From positions 1 to 38,372 of the forward strand of contig CAZJCK010000030.1 of NCBI GenBank assembly GCA_964544635.1: a DNA stretch of 38,372 nt, given 5' to 3'. The notes under the pieces are model-generated. The model did no database searches. It was not told the DNA's origin and worked only from the letters and a program-made list of their open reading frames with translations. This document shows positions 1 through 9,400 of this stretch, in pieces. This stretch comes from CAZJCK01 sp964544635 (GTDB lineage Bacteria; Zixibacteria; MSB-5A5; GN15; FEB-12). Position 1 is the first letter of the stretch, and each line of letters starts with the position of its first letter. The position numbers were made by a program, and so were the translations under genes.

Positions 1-77
1 GCTCAGTGAGCCCGGCTGAGTACGAATCCGCCGCCAGACCACAACCGACACTGGAGCAATCACAGTGTCTTAACTGA

Positions 78-506
78 GTGTCCACGAAACGGGGGGAAGG
101 TCGTGATGTATCGCGCGGTCACAACCAGTTTGTTGTCCAAGACAAGATTGCCCGCTACCTGGAAGTAGCCTCCGTCATGTCCATGTATCAGCGGGCAATT
201 CATGACCTCTTTGGTATCGGTCCCGGGTCGCGGATTGAACTCATGAACTTTGCGCAAAAGAGTAATAGCGACGTCAAATCCACTCATTATCAGCTTCTGC
301 GGGCGCAGCCGGCCCGCGCTTTCATTGCTACTGATCAGGACGACTTGCTCGCTCCGGATGGACGAGAATACGTCTTCGAAGTAGATCGCCGGGATCTCAC
401 GAGAGAACGCGTCATGGGTAACTTTCTTATATTACTGGCATGGATTATAGCAAGTTTCAGTCTGGCCTTCTGGGGATTTCAAGCAAGACCAATGTGGAGT
501 GACTGA
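78..506 (+). CDS. C-terminal part of an ABC-2 type permease (truncated or interrupted)
   Basis: The reading frame gives 142 residues. They match only the end of an ABC-2/DUF3526-like permease: an extracytoplasmic helical stretch (around IARYLEVASVMSMYQRAIHD) and one hydrophobic segment near residues 116-134 (NFLILLAWIIASFSLAFWGF). The expected N-terminal membrane segments are absent. The only start that gives this length is GTG at 78, directly after an in-frame TGA at 75-77 and without a visible ribosome binding site. The same frame is open upstream of that TGA to the window edge. It is therefore probably the tail of a longer permease broken by a stop codon, or a fragment. Its stop overlaps the next permease start (TGATG at 504-508), so the operon layout is intact. 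The family call rests on context plus weak similarity. Confidence 0.5.
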   Translation: MSTKRGEGRDVSRGHNQFVVQDKIARYLEVASVMSMYQRAIHDLFGIGPGSRIELMNFAQKSNSDVKSTHYQLLRAQPARAFIATDQDDLLAPDGREYVFEVDRRDLTRERVMGNFLILLAWIIASFSLAFWGFQARPMWSD

Positions 507-1948
507 TGTTCCGTGATCTATTCAGCAATACGATCCGCCGACAGGTACTCTCGCTCCGGTTCTTGATCTACCTGGCGGGTCTGACCGTCCTCTTTATCGT
601 GAATGTGGTACAGTACCTGTATGGTACTTCTAATCGTGACCTGGATGCAGAACTTCGAAACCGGAACATTGGGGCCAATACTCTCACGACTCAAATCGTT
701 ACAATACCTCCTGCTCCAGCTCAATTTATCGCTGCGTATAATACCAATGTACTGCCTAGACGGCTTCTGGTGGAGATGGAAACGGTCAGGGAAGTAAGCG
801 GATCGGAGAGGGTAGTGCGCGCTTCTCTTGGTCCTGTCACTGTCGACTGGTTATTTATACTCGGTGTCTGGTGCAGCTTGGGAGCAATTTTGTTGTCTTT
901 TGATACTGTCAACGGTCTCAAGAAAACTAAGGTATTAAGCTTGATGTTGGCAATGAGTGAGCGACGGTCCGTGCTGTTCCTGGCCCGCTCCACCGGAATT
1001 TGGGTTACAGTGTATGTGCCTTTCTTCGTTCTTTCTATGCTTTCGACGGTTGTCATCATGACCGTGTTGAAGAGTCAAGGGATACCTGTAGCAACGGAGA
1101 TTGGCCTGAGAGCACTGACTGTGCAGTTTCCGGCAATGCTGTATCTTGCCAGCTTTGTCCTGCTGGGAAAACTCATTTCCACGATGACCGAACTATCCGT
1201 TACCTCGCTGTTATGCCTTATCGGTATCTGGGCGTTTTTCGTCTGGCTGTGGCCAATATTCGGTTTCCTGGCAGCCGATCAGATCCAACCGCTGCCATCC
1301 TTGCGCGAAGCAAGTCAAAGCTGGAGAGAACAGGAGGTCCGTGGCGCAGCTGCGGTTTCTACTAATCAGTTGTCACAGATCGTCGGCAGCGATGTAAGTG
1401 AAGACGTTAAGCTCCGCCTGATACGAGAGGAAGAACAGCGGTTGGAAGACCTGCTTGAGCAAGAGCAGCGACTCGGTCAAATGGAGGCGAGGCGATTGAA
1501 GCAGGAGTACGCTGTTGCCTACCGAAATCAGTACGAAACCGGATTGACGATCGGGAAAGTGTCGCCGTTTACTCATCTGACCGAAATCTTTGGTGCTGTG
1601 TCCGCATCAGGTTGGTTTAGATATCGCACGTTCGTTGATCAGAGTAGGGAGTTTGCGACAGACTTTGCTTTAAGGGCCAGACGCAGGATGGAGGAGTTGG
1701 ACTCACTGGCGCGCTACGGCAGTGTAGCCACGGCGGCGTACGGCAACTACCAAATGACGATACGAGGCAGCAAGCGCTTCGATCACCTGGATGCACTATT
1801 ACATCAGCAAGCGACATTTCAGTGGCGGGAACCGACGGTTTCGGAGCAACTGGTTTACTGTCAATGGGAACTGGTCTATCTTGGTGTGCTGGTGGTAGCG
1901 ATGGTCACGGTGGGCCTCAACCGATTTGAATCACTCGATGTAACCTGA
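506..1948 (+). CDS. ABC-2 type transporter permease
   Basis: 480 residues. This is an inner-membrane subunit of an ABC exporter, partner of the ATPase encoded at 3432. A first membrane segment lies at about residues 17-38, followed by an extracytoplasmic region. Further membrane segments lie near 113-130, 155-185, 205-225 and 230-255. A long charged helical insertion (about 265-345, rich in Glu/Arg/Gln) and a final membrane segment near 455-472 complete it. A large soluble insertion between membrane blocks is typical of ABC-2 permeases of the DUF3526 kind. The start ATG overlaps the upstream stop (TGATG), which suggests translational coupling. The transported substrate cannot be deduced. Codon use and GC content resemble the neighbouring ABC genes and differ from the genes beyond 4.3 kb. 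Confidence 0.8.
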   Translation: MFRDLFSNTIRRQVLSLRFLIYLAGLTVLFIVNVVQYLYGTSNRDLDAELRNRNIGANTLTTQIVTIPPAPAQFIAAYNTNVLPRRLLVEMETVREVSGSERVVRASLGPVTVDWLFILGVWCSLGAILLSFDTVNGLKKTKVLSLMLAMSERRSVLFLARSTGIWVTVYVPFFVLSMLSTVVIMTVLKSQGIPVATEIGLRALTVQFPAMLYLASFVLLGKLISTMTELSVTSLLCLIGIWAFFVWLWPIFGFLAADQIQPLPSLREASQSWREQEVRGAAAVSTNQLSQIVGSDVSEDVKLRLIREEEQRLEDLLEQEQRLGQMEARRLKQEYAVAYRNQYETGLTIGKVSPFTHLTEIFGAVSASGWFRYRTFVDQSREFATDFALRARRRMEELDSLARYGSVATAAYGNYQMTIRGSKRFDHLDALLHQQATFQWREPTVSEQLVYCQWELVYLGVLVVAMVTVGLNRFESLDVT

Positions 1949-1967
1949 GACCTGTGAGGACGCGGGC

Positions 1968-3428
1968 ATGCCACAAAGCTACTCATACGGAATGATGAAG
2001 CGTTTTGCGTTTCTACTGGTCGGTTTGCTGGTACTTCAGTCCGTGCCGGCTCTCTCACAAATCATCTACAATCCCAATGACGAGCGATTCAAGCAACTGG
2101 CACTTGAAAAAACGATCTGGACTTATAAGGAACGGAAATTCGAGTACGAAAGAGCAGCGGATTTGCTGTCCAAGTCGCTGATCTCAGAAGCTGAGTTCGA
2201 CATGCACGAGCGGGAGTATCAACATGCCAGGATCGAAGTCAAACAGGCGATGCTGGCGCTGACGCAGGAATCCCCATACTTGCTGATCGACAAGGCATCG
2301 ACGCACAACTCTCCGGATGGTGTGGCGTATCTCACGTTATCCGTCAGGAACGCCGCTAGACTTACATTGACCCCGGGGATCGATTCCCTCCTGTTATCGA
2401 TTTCCGAGGAGTTTGCTTCTGACGGACTTCTGGAGCTGAGAAACGTGTTCGTGTCGGTGCAAGATTCGGGCGTTCTTATCGGCTATCCATACGAGATTCA
2501 GATAGACAGGCTGATACCAGGGGAGAACACAATCCTGTCGTTTCGACTTCTGAAACCTGTAAACACAGTTACAGTAGTATCGAATCATCTCGGACGAGTC
2601 GACCGCAGAACGATCTACGTGACTCCTGAGACAGGTACCGCCGAAGTCCTCCTGGCCGTTCGTCCCCAATCTCAGGAATGTTTCTTCGGGGAAACGGTTC
2701 GCTTCGCTATCGAGCTTTCGCGTAGCCATACGGCCTCGGTTGCCTATCTGCCGGTGGTAGATGGCCTACCGGCGGGTGTCACGTATCAACTGCGTGAAAC
2801 GAACACGAATGCCGCTGTTCCCCAACTTCACATCGCCGCTGGCATAGCCACTATCAGGCTGGGACTCCTCATATCTTTGCCAGATCGAGCGACAGCGGAT
2901 GTACCCGCGGACAGCAGCATTGCAATCCAGCTGAGGCTCCATTCGGACTCCAAGAGTTCCCCAGCAGGCGAAGCCGAGATTGAGTTGATTCCTCGGGGCA
3001 GGGGCAGTCTCGATGTTCGGGCCGGCAACTGGCTGTCGGATGGCGAGGTGGGCGAGACTATTCATCATCGCGTCCAGCTGATAAACAGCGGTTCTCAAAG
3101 CCTTAGAAACGTACGATGGGTGGTTCGCGGTCTGCCTGGCTGGTATGTGGACCTTTCGCCCGAGGATATCGATAGCCTGATGCCCGGGAAAACAGAAGAT
3201 GTGGCGTTGAGCATCCGACCTTCCCCGGACGCTACGGCCGGATCGTACGAAATCGAAATTACTGCTGAATCCTTTCAAGCGGGACGGGTTATTAGAAGCG
3301 ACTCAAAGATCTTGCGAGTTAACTTAACGTCCGGCATGACCAATTTCATGCTGATCTTGATACTCTGCCTCGTCGCTCTGGTGCTTACATTGATCGGCTT
3401 GGGCCTCTACAGGCTGGGGAGACGATAG
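1968..3428 (+). CDS. Secreted, membrane-anchored NEW3-type protein of an ABC operon
   Basis: 486 residues. A signal peptide follows a short leader (MKRFAFLLVGLLVLQ..., cleavage probably after ALSQ near residue 31). An N-terminal helical region of about 70 residues (EKTIWTYKERKFEYERAADL) comes next. Then come several Ig-like beta domains, the last resembling NEW3 (COG1470; GSYEIEITAESFQAG near 425-440). A C-terminal anchor (MLILILCLVALVLTLIGLGLY) ends in Arg-rich cytoplasmic residues. The start at 1968 is preceded by GAGGA about 7 bases away; ATG codons at 1992 and 1995 are alternatives. It lies 19 bases after the permease and 3 bases before the ATPase, so all are probably one operon. NEW3 proteins often sit beside ABC-2 exporters, where an extracytoplasmic accessory or substrate-handling role is plausible but unproven. 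Confidence 0.72.
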   Translation: MPQSYSYGMMKRFAFLLVGLLVLQSVPALSQIIYNPNDERFKQLALEKTIWTYKERKFEYERAADLLSKSLISEAEFDMHEREYQHARIEVKQAMLALTQESPYLLIDKASTHNSPDGVAYLTLSVRNAARLTLTPGIDSLLLSISEEFASDGLLELRNVFVSVQDSGVLIGYPYEIQIDRLIPGENTILSFRLLKPVNTVTVVSNHLGRVDRRTIYVTPETGTAEVLLAVRPQSQECFFGETVRFAIELSRSHTASVAYLPVVDGLPAGVTYQLRETNTNAAVPQLHIAAGIATIRLGLLISLPDRATADVPADSSIAIQLRLHSDSKSSPAGEAEIELIPRGRGSLDVRAGNWLSDGEVGETIHHRVQLINSGSQSLRNVRWVVRGLPGWYVDLSPEDIDSLMPGKTEDVALSIRPSPDATAGSYEIEITAESFQAGRVIRSDSKILRVNLTSGMTNFMLILILCLVALVLTLIGLGLYRLGRR

Positions 3429-3431
3429 TAC

Positions 3432-4142
3432 ATGGAAGCCTTGATTTGCGCTCGTGACGTAGAAAAACGGTTCAGTAATGGTGTCAAAGCGCTGAATGGA
3501 GTTTCACTTGAGGTCGCTCCAGGGGAAATATACTGTTTATTGGGGCCGAATGGCGCCGGCAAGTCCACCCTTATTAATATTTTCCTCGACTTCATCCGCC
3601 CCACCTCCGGAAGTACGATGATCAACTCCATCTCCTGTCAGGATCAGCCAGGGTTGGCCAAGCGAGAAATGGCTTATCTTCCCGACAACGTCCAGCTCTT
3701 CGGGGAGTTAAGGGCGCTGGAAACACTGCGTTTTTTTGCAGCACTAGGAGGGCGGGAAACCGATTCACATTCACTTCGCAGATGCTTTGAGATGGTCCAG
3801 CTCGACGATTCGTGGGCGACAGAATTTGTAGGAAACTTCTCCAGGGGAATGCGACAAAAGCTGGGTTTGGCGATCCTGCTGGCTCGAGACGCCAGCGTCT
3901 TCCTGTTGGACGAACCACTCGTGGGCATTGATCCAAAGTCAAGTCGTGATATCCTGGAAACCATCTTGCAGATGAAGTCGCTGGGTAAGTCGTTTCTCCT
4001 GACGACTCACGACCTTCTCCGTGCACGTACGGTGGCGGACCGAGTCGGCATTCTCGATCAGGGTATTTTGGTCGCAGAATACTCTGGAGACCAGCTTCAT
4101 TCGTTGGATCTTGAGGCTACGTATCTGGATCACCTAGGCTAG
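3432..4142 (+). CDS. ABC transporter ATP-binding protein
   Basis: 236 residues, normal length for a CcmA-type ATPase subunit (COG1131). Walker A is GPNGAGKST near residue 38. The signature helix is degenerate but recognisable as NFSRGMRQKLGLA near 137. Walker B is VFLLDEPLVGID near 157, and the switch histidine is in LLTTHD near 193. It would hydrolyse ATP in the cytoplasm to drive the permeases encoded just upstream. The ATG at 3432 follows the preceding stop by 3 bases. It is the last gene of the operon: a long hairpin at 4183-4219 and a broken tRNA follow. The substrate is unknown; similar systems export antibiotics, lipids or peptides. Confidence 0.9.
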   Translation: MEALICARDVEKRFSNGVKALNGVSLEVAPGEIYCLLGPNGAGKSTLINIFLDFIRPTSGSTMINSISCQDQPGLAKREMAYLPDNVQLFGELRALETLRFFAALGGRETDSHSLRRCFEMVQLDDSWATEFVGNFSRGMRQKLGLAILLARDASVFLLDEPLVGIDPKSSRDILETILQMKSLGKSFLLTTHDLLRARTVADRVGILDQGILVAEYSGDQLHSLDLEATYLDHLG

Positions 4143-4182
4143 CATGCTCCATCCTGAGTACTTGTCACCCAACTGGGCTGAA

Positions 4183-4219
4183 ACTCGGTGGATTACAGCG
4201 CCAATTGTAATCGCCGAGT
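4183..4219. terminator. Long imperfect hairpin after the ABC operon
   Basis: Arms 4183-4197 and 4206-4219 pair over 13 bases (ACTCGG and GATTACA against their complements) with a small bulge and an 8-base loop. No run of T follows on the plus strand, so a standard intrinsic terminator is only one option. It could also be a remnant of an element end. It is the only strong structure in the 386-base gap 4143-4528 besides the tRNA-like sequence. Confidence 0.4.
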
Positions 4220-4227
4220 GTTGTGTG

Positions 4228-4328
4228 CAAAATCCCCTTGGCTCGAACAGCATGGCCGTCTGCTTTTCCGACAGAGGCTCGGCGAGAACTTAGAAGGCAG
4301 ATGCTCTATCCGACTGAGCTACGGGGGC
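4228..4328 (-). pseudogene. Broken tRNA-Arg(UCU)-like gene
   Basis: Read on the minus strand from 4328, the 5' half is canonical. The acceptor strand GCCCCCG is at 4328-4322, the D arm GCTC/GAGC at 4319-4303, the anticodon stem TCTGC at 4301-4297 and the loop start CTTCTAA at 4296-4290, with anticodon TCT at 4294-4292. The partner GCAGA does not follow at once but appears at 4263-4259, leaving about 26 extra bases in the anticodon loop. A T-loop-like TTCGAGC follows at 4247-4241 at correct spacing, but its stem pairs badly. The 3' acceptor strand (GGATTTT) does not match GCCCCCG. It is therefore almost certainly not functional. Alternatives are an integration scar or an assembly junction. Confidence 0.65.
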
Positions 4329-4528
4329 ATAGTCGTCCTGTACCATACGTCAGCGCCGTAAGATAGCCCGCCATACACCGCCCCGCACGTCTCAATGCAC
4401 TGCCCGAACCCCAATCGCACCCAATATTCCAGGATCAGATCGGCTCCAAAAGTTGTTTGCCATACCGACCGCCGCAACGTTAATTTCCACCCGACAACGA
4501 TGAATAAAGAGTATACCCGTACTGTTGT

Positions 4529-5452
4529 ATGAACCGACCGAAAACCGCTGTCATACTGCTCCTGCTGAGTATCGCTTCTTTCTTTCCAGAGCCGGGTGCC
4601 CACGCCGAGAAGCTTGAACTGCTCTCGTTCGACTACGAGCTGGTCCCCGAACCGGACCTCGAACATACCAGCACCGAAGAAGAAGAACTCCGCATTGTCG
4701 CCCACACCTACAGCCTCAAGTTCGCGCTGCCGGTTCTCCTGGACGGCACCAGCACGGCCGTCCTGAACTCCTTCACCCTGCGCACCCTGCACCAGGTCTA
4801 CCACAATGTTGAGGCGGCCGGGCTGGTCTACACTCCCGACGATCTGTATACCTTCAAGTACGGCCTGGTCTTTCTACAAAAGCTTTCGCCACAGTGGCGT
4901 CTGGCCGTGCTGGTGCAGCCGTCGCTTTTAAGCGACCTGGTCGACGTCGACCGTCACCACATCCGGCTGCGGGCCGGCTTCATGTTTACCAGGACGGTAT
5001 CGGAACGGTTCTCGTATTCGATCGGCGGCGGCTATTCCGACGATTACGGGGAGGAGAAAGTACTGCCGGTGGTCCAGCTCAAGTGGACCGACCGGCAACA
5101 CTGGGACCTCATGGTTGACCTGCCACAAAAATTCAGCATCTGGTACCTGTTGTCCGATCGCTGGCGCACCGGTATTCAGGCCAAAGTGACCGGCGCACAT
5201 TTTCGGATCGGCCATAACATCAACCTGGAACGCGGCTCGACCGGCGGCGGTCGGGTCAAGTACTCCATCCTCAATATCGGACCGTCGCTCCGCTACAATC
5301 TCTACAAAGGTGTCAACCTGACCTTCAACACCGGCACTTCCATCTACCGGAAATTCGAGGTGTTCGACCGCGACGGTAACCTGATTGAGGACCCCAACGC
5401 CGAGCAGAGCCTCTTCTTCAAGGTCGGTATCGACTATAACGTCGGGGGATGA
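4529..5452 (+). CDS. Outer-membrane beta-barrel protein (DUF6268-like)
   Basis: 307 residues. The signal peptide is MNRPKTAVILLLLSIASFF..., with cleavage likely after the AHA near residue 26. The mature part shows alternating polar/hydrophobic strands separated by turns, as in an outer-membrane barrel: FALPVLL, YTFKYGLVFLQKL, RLAVLVQPSLLS, RLRAGFMFTR, FSYSIGGGY, and a final strand SLFFKVGIDYNVGG. The pattern and the opening motif (sharing of LKFALPVLLDG-type strand and a Y-x-x-G-L turn) fit DUF6268-type proteins, whose function is unknown. There is no obvious ribosome binding site at the ATG. It stands alone between the tRNA-like remnant and a convergent lipoprotein gene. Transport or structural roles are both possible. 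Confidence 0.7.
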   Translation: MNRPKTAVILLLLSIASFFPEPGAHAEKLELLSFDYELVPEPDLEHTSTEEEELRIVAHTYSLKFALPVLLDGTSTAVLNSFTLRTLHQVYHNVEAAGLVYTPDDLYTFKYGLVFLQKLSPQWRLAVLVQPSLLSDLVDVDRHHIRLRAGFMFTRTVSERFSYSIGGGYSDDYGEEKVLPVVQLKWTDRQHWDLMVDLPQKFSIWYLLSDRWRTGIQAKVTGAHFRIGHNINLERGSTGGGRVKYSILNIGPSLRYNLYKGVNLTFNTGTSIYRKFEVFDRDGNLIEDPNAEQSLFFKVGIDYNVGG

Positions 5453-5523
5453 CCGCATACTGCGGGCTTGACTTATCACGGAGCAGAGGAAACGTCGGCC
5501 GCCCTCTCACGCTGTAGATTCCA

Positions 5524-5563
5524 TGAAAAGGAAAGCGGCGGGTCGCCTGCCACGACCCGCCGC
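5524..5563 (-). terminator. Intrinsic terminator for the lipoprotein gene ending at 5587
   Basis: A perfect 11-bp stem (5535-5545 with 5553-5563, GCGGCGGGTCG) has a 7-base loop. On the minus strand it is followed by a pyrimidine-rich TTTCCTTTTC tract. Its stem may also stop transcription coming from the barrel gene on the plus strand. Confidence 0.75.
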
Positions 5564-5586
5564 CACCAGGGAGTGAACCACGGATA

Positions 5587-6183
5587 TTAGCTCGAGATGC
5601 CATACTTTGAGAAATGGTCGAGCTTGAATGTCACCTTGCCCCGCTTCACCCGGGCCTTCGCTGCAACTTCCCACTCGCCCGAATTTTCGTTGAAGTAGTA
5701 CAGCTTGATGACCTTCGGTGCGCCCCGCCGTCCCTTCAGCCGCTTGAGGGCATTCGCTTTGACTGTCAGCGTCGCGGCCGGATTGAACTCGACATCCTCC
5801 GGCAGAAACTCGAACTGGACAAACTCGAACTCTCCCGCGAACGGATGCTTGTTAATGCACACCGTCATCTCAACCAGCGCATCCTCGTTGATCGAACCCG
5901 GCGCTACCGCCAGGCTCGCGCCGCGATTGCGCAGACCCAGGTCCACCGTACCACCGTCTGCAACCGTCACCCAGCCCGATGCTTCCCAGCATTTCTGGTG
6001 TTTGTCGACGGTCCATATTCCCGGCGCCTGGCTGACCGCAGCAGCATCGGCGTCATTGAACGTCGATACCGGGTCGGAACCGCAACCGAACATCAGGAAT
6101 GCCGCCAGCAGCACCGGTACGACCATCAGGAGACCCGGACTTCGCCCCGCTTGACTTCTCTGCTGTGCCTTGTAACTCTTCAT
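5587..6183 (-). CDS. Predicted lipoprotein with ZU5-like beta domain
   Basis: 198 residues from the ATG at 6183, which has AGAGGA about 8 bases upstream; the longer TTG-started form would place that site inside the gene. The N-terminus is basic, then hydrophobic, then a lipobox ending LMFGCGS, so it is probably a lipidated envelope protein. Residues about 50-198 form a beta-rich module with a ZU5-like pattern (ASLAVAPGSINEDALVEMTV; later FNENSGEWEVAAKARVKRGKV and a final FSKYGI). It is flanked by its own terminator and a 256-base upstream gap (6184-6439) in which nothing else was recognised. Function unknown. Confidence 0.75.
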   Translation of the reverse strand: MKSYKAQQRSQAGRSPGLLMVVPVLLAAFLMFGCGSDPVSTFNDADAAAVSQAPGIWTVDKHQKCWEASGWVTVADGGTVDLGLRNRGASLAVAPGSINEDALVEMTVCINKHPFAGEFEFVQFEFLPEDVEFNPAATLTVKANALKRLKGRRGAPKVIKLYYFNENSGEWEVAAKARVKRGKVTFKLDHFSKYGISS

Positions 6184-6439
6184 GGTACTATCCTCTTCCA
6201 ACCAGTTCAGTAATCGTCTTCACCGTCGTTCGATGCATTGTCGCCGTTTCAGAATGAAGCAACTGCAATACCGGATGTCCGCATTGCCAACAGACAAAAC
6301 GCACAAGAGGGACTAAGCGCCTGTCCCCGTTGATCTTGCCTGCCGTTCAGGATTTGTGCTGCCTGTGCGACGACTGCACACGAGTCTTGCGCCCGGACAG
6401 AAAACAATGGGGAGATGACTGTAAAGTGTGGGAAACGAT

Positions 6440-9400
6440 CTACGCTTCGACCGGCACCACGTTGCGGAGTGTTTCGGCGTAGCGCGAATAGTACGGCGAC
6501 GCCACGAGCTGCTGCCACAGCCCCGGCGAGTTTTCCCGGGCAAATGTCGACGCCAGCTCTTCCAGCCGGGCGGTGTGCCCTTGCGACGGATTGTCGTCGA
6601 GTTCAACCAGGCGGGTCAGACACTTTAGTTGCAGTTCAAACGAATGCTCGCCTTCGGCCCACGCCAGCGTCTTGAGATACAGTTCCCGGGCCCGTGACAG
6701 GTCCTGGCGCAGCCGCAGGCATTCGGCGGCCAGGAAGTCGGCATCGCGAGCGGCCAGGATAGAGCGTGACTCCCCGGCGATCTGTTGCACGTCGGCAACC
6801 AGCGCCTCGGTAGCGCCGACGTCCGACCGATTGACATGCAGCCGCGCCAGGGCAAGGAGCGCGCGCAGGCGATACTCGGTCGAGCCGATCGTGGTCGCCA
6901 GAGCTGCCGCTTCGGATATCAGGCGCAGGCCGGAGTCGAGGTCGCCGCCGGACGCTGCCAGGTCGCCCAGCCGTACCTTGCATTCGGCCTCCAGCTCCTG
7001 GTCGCCGACCCGGCAGGCGAACAGGTGCACCTCGTCGAATCGACGCCGGGCCGCAGCCATGTCGCCGGTGAGCAGGTCGAGATCGCCGATGTTGCCGACC
7101 GTGTACTGGTGAGCATGTTCGTCGTTGTTGCGGCGGAATACCAGGTCGGCCAATTCAAACAGTTCACGCGCCTCGGCAAACCGTCCCACAATCTTGCGCA
7201 GCGCCGCCAGGTTGCCGGAGGCATATGCTTCGTTCAGTCGATCCCCCAGGTTACGGAAAATGCCAAGGGCCTCGGTCATCAGTGCCTCCGCCTGTACGAA
7301 ACGACCCTGCTCCCAGTGAATGATCGCCAGGTTGTTCAGCGTTTGTGCCCGCGAGAACATACCGGTGTCACGCGAGGCCTCGGCCAGCACTTCGGTATAC
7401 ACTTCAGCCGCTTCCGACAGCTTTCCTTCCGCCCACAACACCAGCCCGAGGTTGTTCCGGGACCGTCGCAGAATCTGACCGTCGCCGACCGTTTGCGCCG
7501 CACTAATCGCCTGTTCGCACAGCTCACGCGCCTCCGCGAAACGGCTCTGGCGGCGCAGGGTATCGGCAAGGATGTACAGGGCGCGGGCGCCGACCGACAG
7601 ATCATCCTGCAGGGCCGGTGTCTTGAGTACAGCATTGAGGATGCCCGCGGCACGACCGTAGCGCGCCTGCTTTGACATCACATGCGCAAGTTCGACAGCA
7701 GCGCGGGCGGCGTCGAACGGTCGTGAGGCGGTCCGCGCAAATCGTCGCCAGCGACGCGCCACCCCTGACGCCGCCGTCAACTCGCCGCGCCCCAGGTAAT
7801 GCTCGGTATGTAGACTGTAATAGAGCGACACCTGGTCCGACGACAGAATGTCTTCGCCGCTGCGTTCGATCACAAGGCGGCACCGCGCCAGCAGCTGAGA
7901 TGCTTCCAGCACCGAGTGGGCGTCAACCGCCTGTCTCGCCGCTACCAGCGAGTAATACAGCGTTTCGCTGTCAGCCGCGGCATAGTAGAAGTGATGCGCC
8001 AGCACCGACGCCCGGACATGCCCCTCCGACTCAAACTGCCGCGCAAACAATTCGTGGAGGGCGCGACGGTGGGAGTGGGGGAGGCAGTCGTAAATCGACT
8101 CGGCGAGGGCATGGCTGACAAAACGATACCCGCCGCTGTTATTGCGCTCGAGGAGGCCACGGTGGCACAGCGACGTCAGTCGGTCCGACAGGTGCGGCCG
8201 GATGGAGGTCGTCACCGCCGGCATCAGGGCATCGACCGAGACATCGCCGCCGAGCACTGCCATCGCCTTCAGTATCGACCTGACCTCTTCATCGAGCTGG
8301 TCGAATTGCATGAGGTGAAGGGAACTGAGCGATTCCGGGATACGCACTTCGACATTCCCGACCAGCAGTTCCATCCGACCGTCAACAGTGTTCGGTCGCA
8401 GCGCTCCCGTCCCCAGCGAATGACGCATGTACTCGCGCACGAATCGCGGGTTGCCGTCGCCGGCGCGCAGCAACTGCTCGAATAACTGACGTTCGGCGGC
8501 GCCGTCGTGGAACGTCTGGCGGAACCACTGCCACCATTCATCATCTGACGGGTACCGCAGGCTTTCTTCGGCGACCACGGCCGGAGCATAGCGATCTGAG
8601 ATCCCGGCCCGGCTGCTCAAACACACGAGCAGGCGACTGTCAACCAGGTCGTTCAGTATGGCCGGCAGCAACTCCTGGCTGTAATCGTCGGCTCGATCGA
8701 TGTTGTCAATGGCTACCGCCGCCCGTTTGCGTACCATGGTGCGGAGACATGACGCCAGCAATCGCGCCGTCTTGTTGGCGCGCAGATCCATCGACAAGTG
8801 CTGTGTCCATTCATTATCGGGCCACTGCGTCCCGAGGACGTCATTGAGCAGCGGCAGCCAGCGAGCTTCAATCGTCTGTACAATGCGCGCTTCCAGCGAT
8901 GTCTCGACTGAACCGCTGATCTCAAACACCTGTTGCAGCAGCTGGCGGATCAACCAGCCGCGACCGAACAGCAAGGCATGCTTGCAATCGAGGTATCGTG
9001 CCTGGCCGCGTCCCAGGTCACTCACCAGCGTTTGAAGCAGCGCTGTCTTGCCGGAACCGGCAGGCCCGGTCAGCGCAAAGTGGCGACGCCTGTTTTGGGC
9101 GATACGTCGCCATGCCCGCCGCAACAGCACCTGCTCGCGGGTCAAACCGATCACTTCGCCGTGGTGACGGGCGATCTCGGCAACTTCGTCGATACGCACC
9201 AGCCGATGCGCGGTGAGCGAACCATCCAAACCCTTCAATTGCAGCTCGATGTCGTCTGAAACGATGAGCGGTGGTGCTACCTCGCGCACGACGGCATCGA
9301 ACACCACCTCGCCCGGGTTTCCAGCCGCCATGAGACGGGCCGCGAGATTGATGGCATCCCCGATTACAGTGTACTCCTTGCGGTGGGCGTCGCCTGCTTC

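Noticed and set aside
4319..4804. 161-residue minus-strand frame over the tRNA-like gene
   Set aside because: Antisense to the barrel gene's signal peptide and spans the tRNA remnant; no protein family recognised.
6785..7675. 296-residue plus-strand frame opposite the cyclase TPR region
   Set aside because: Antisense of a GC-rich helical repeat gene; no domain match and no ribosome binding site.
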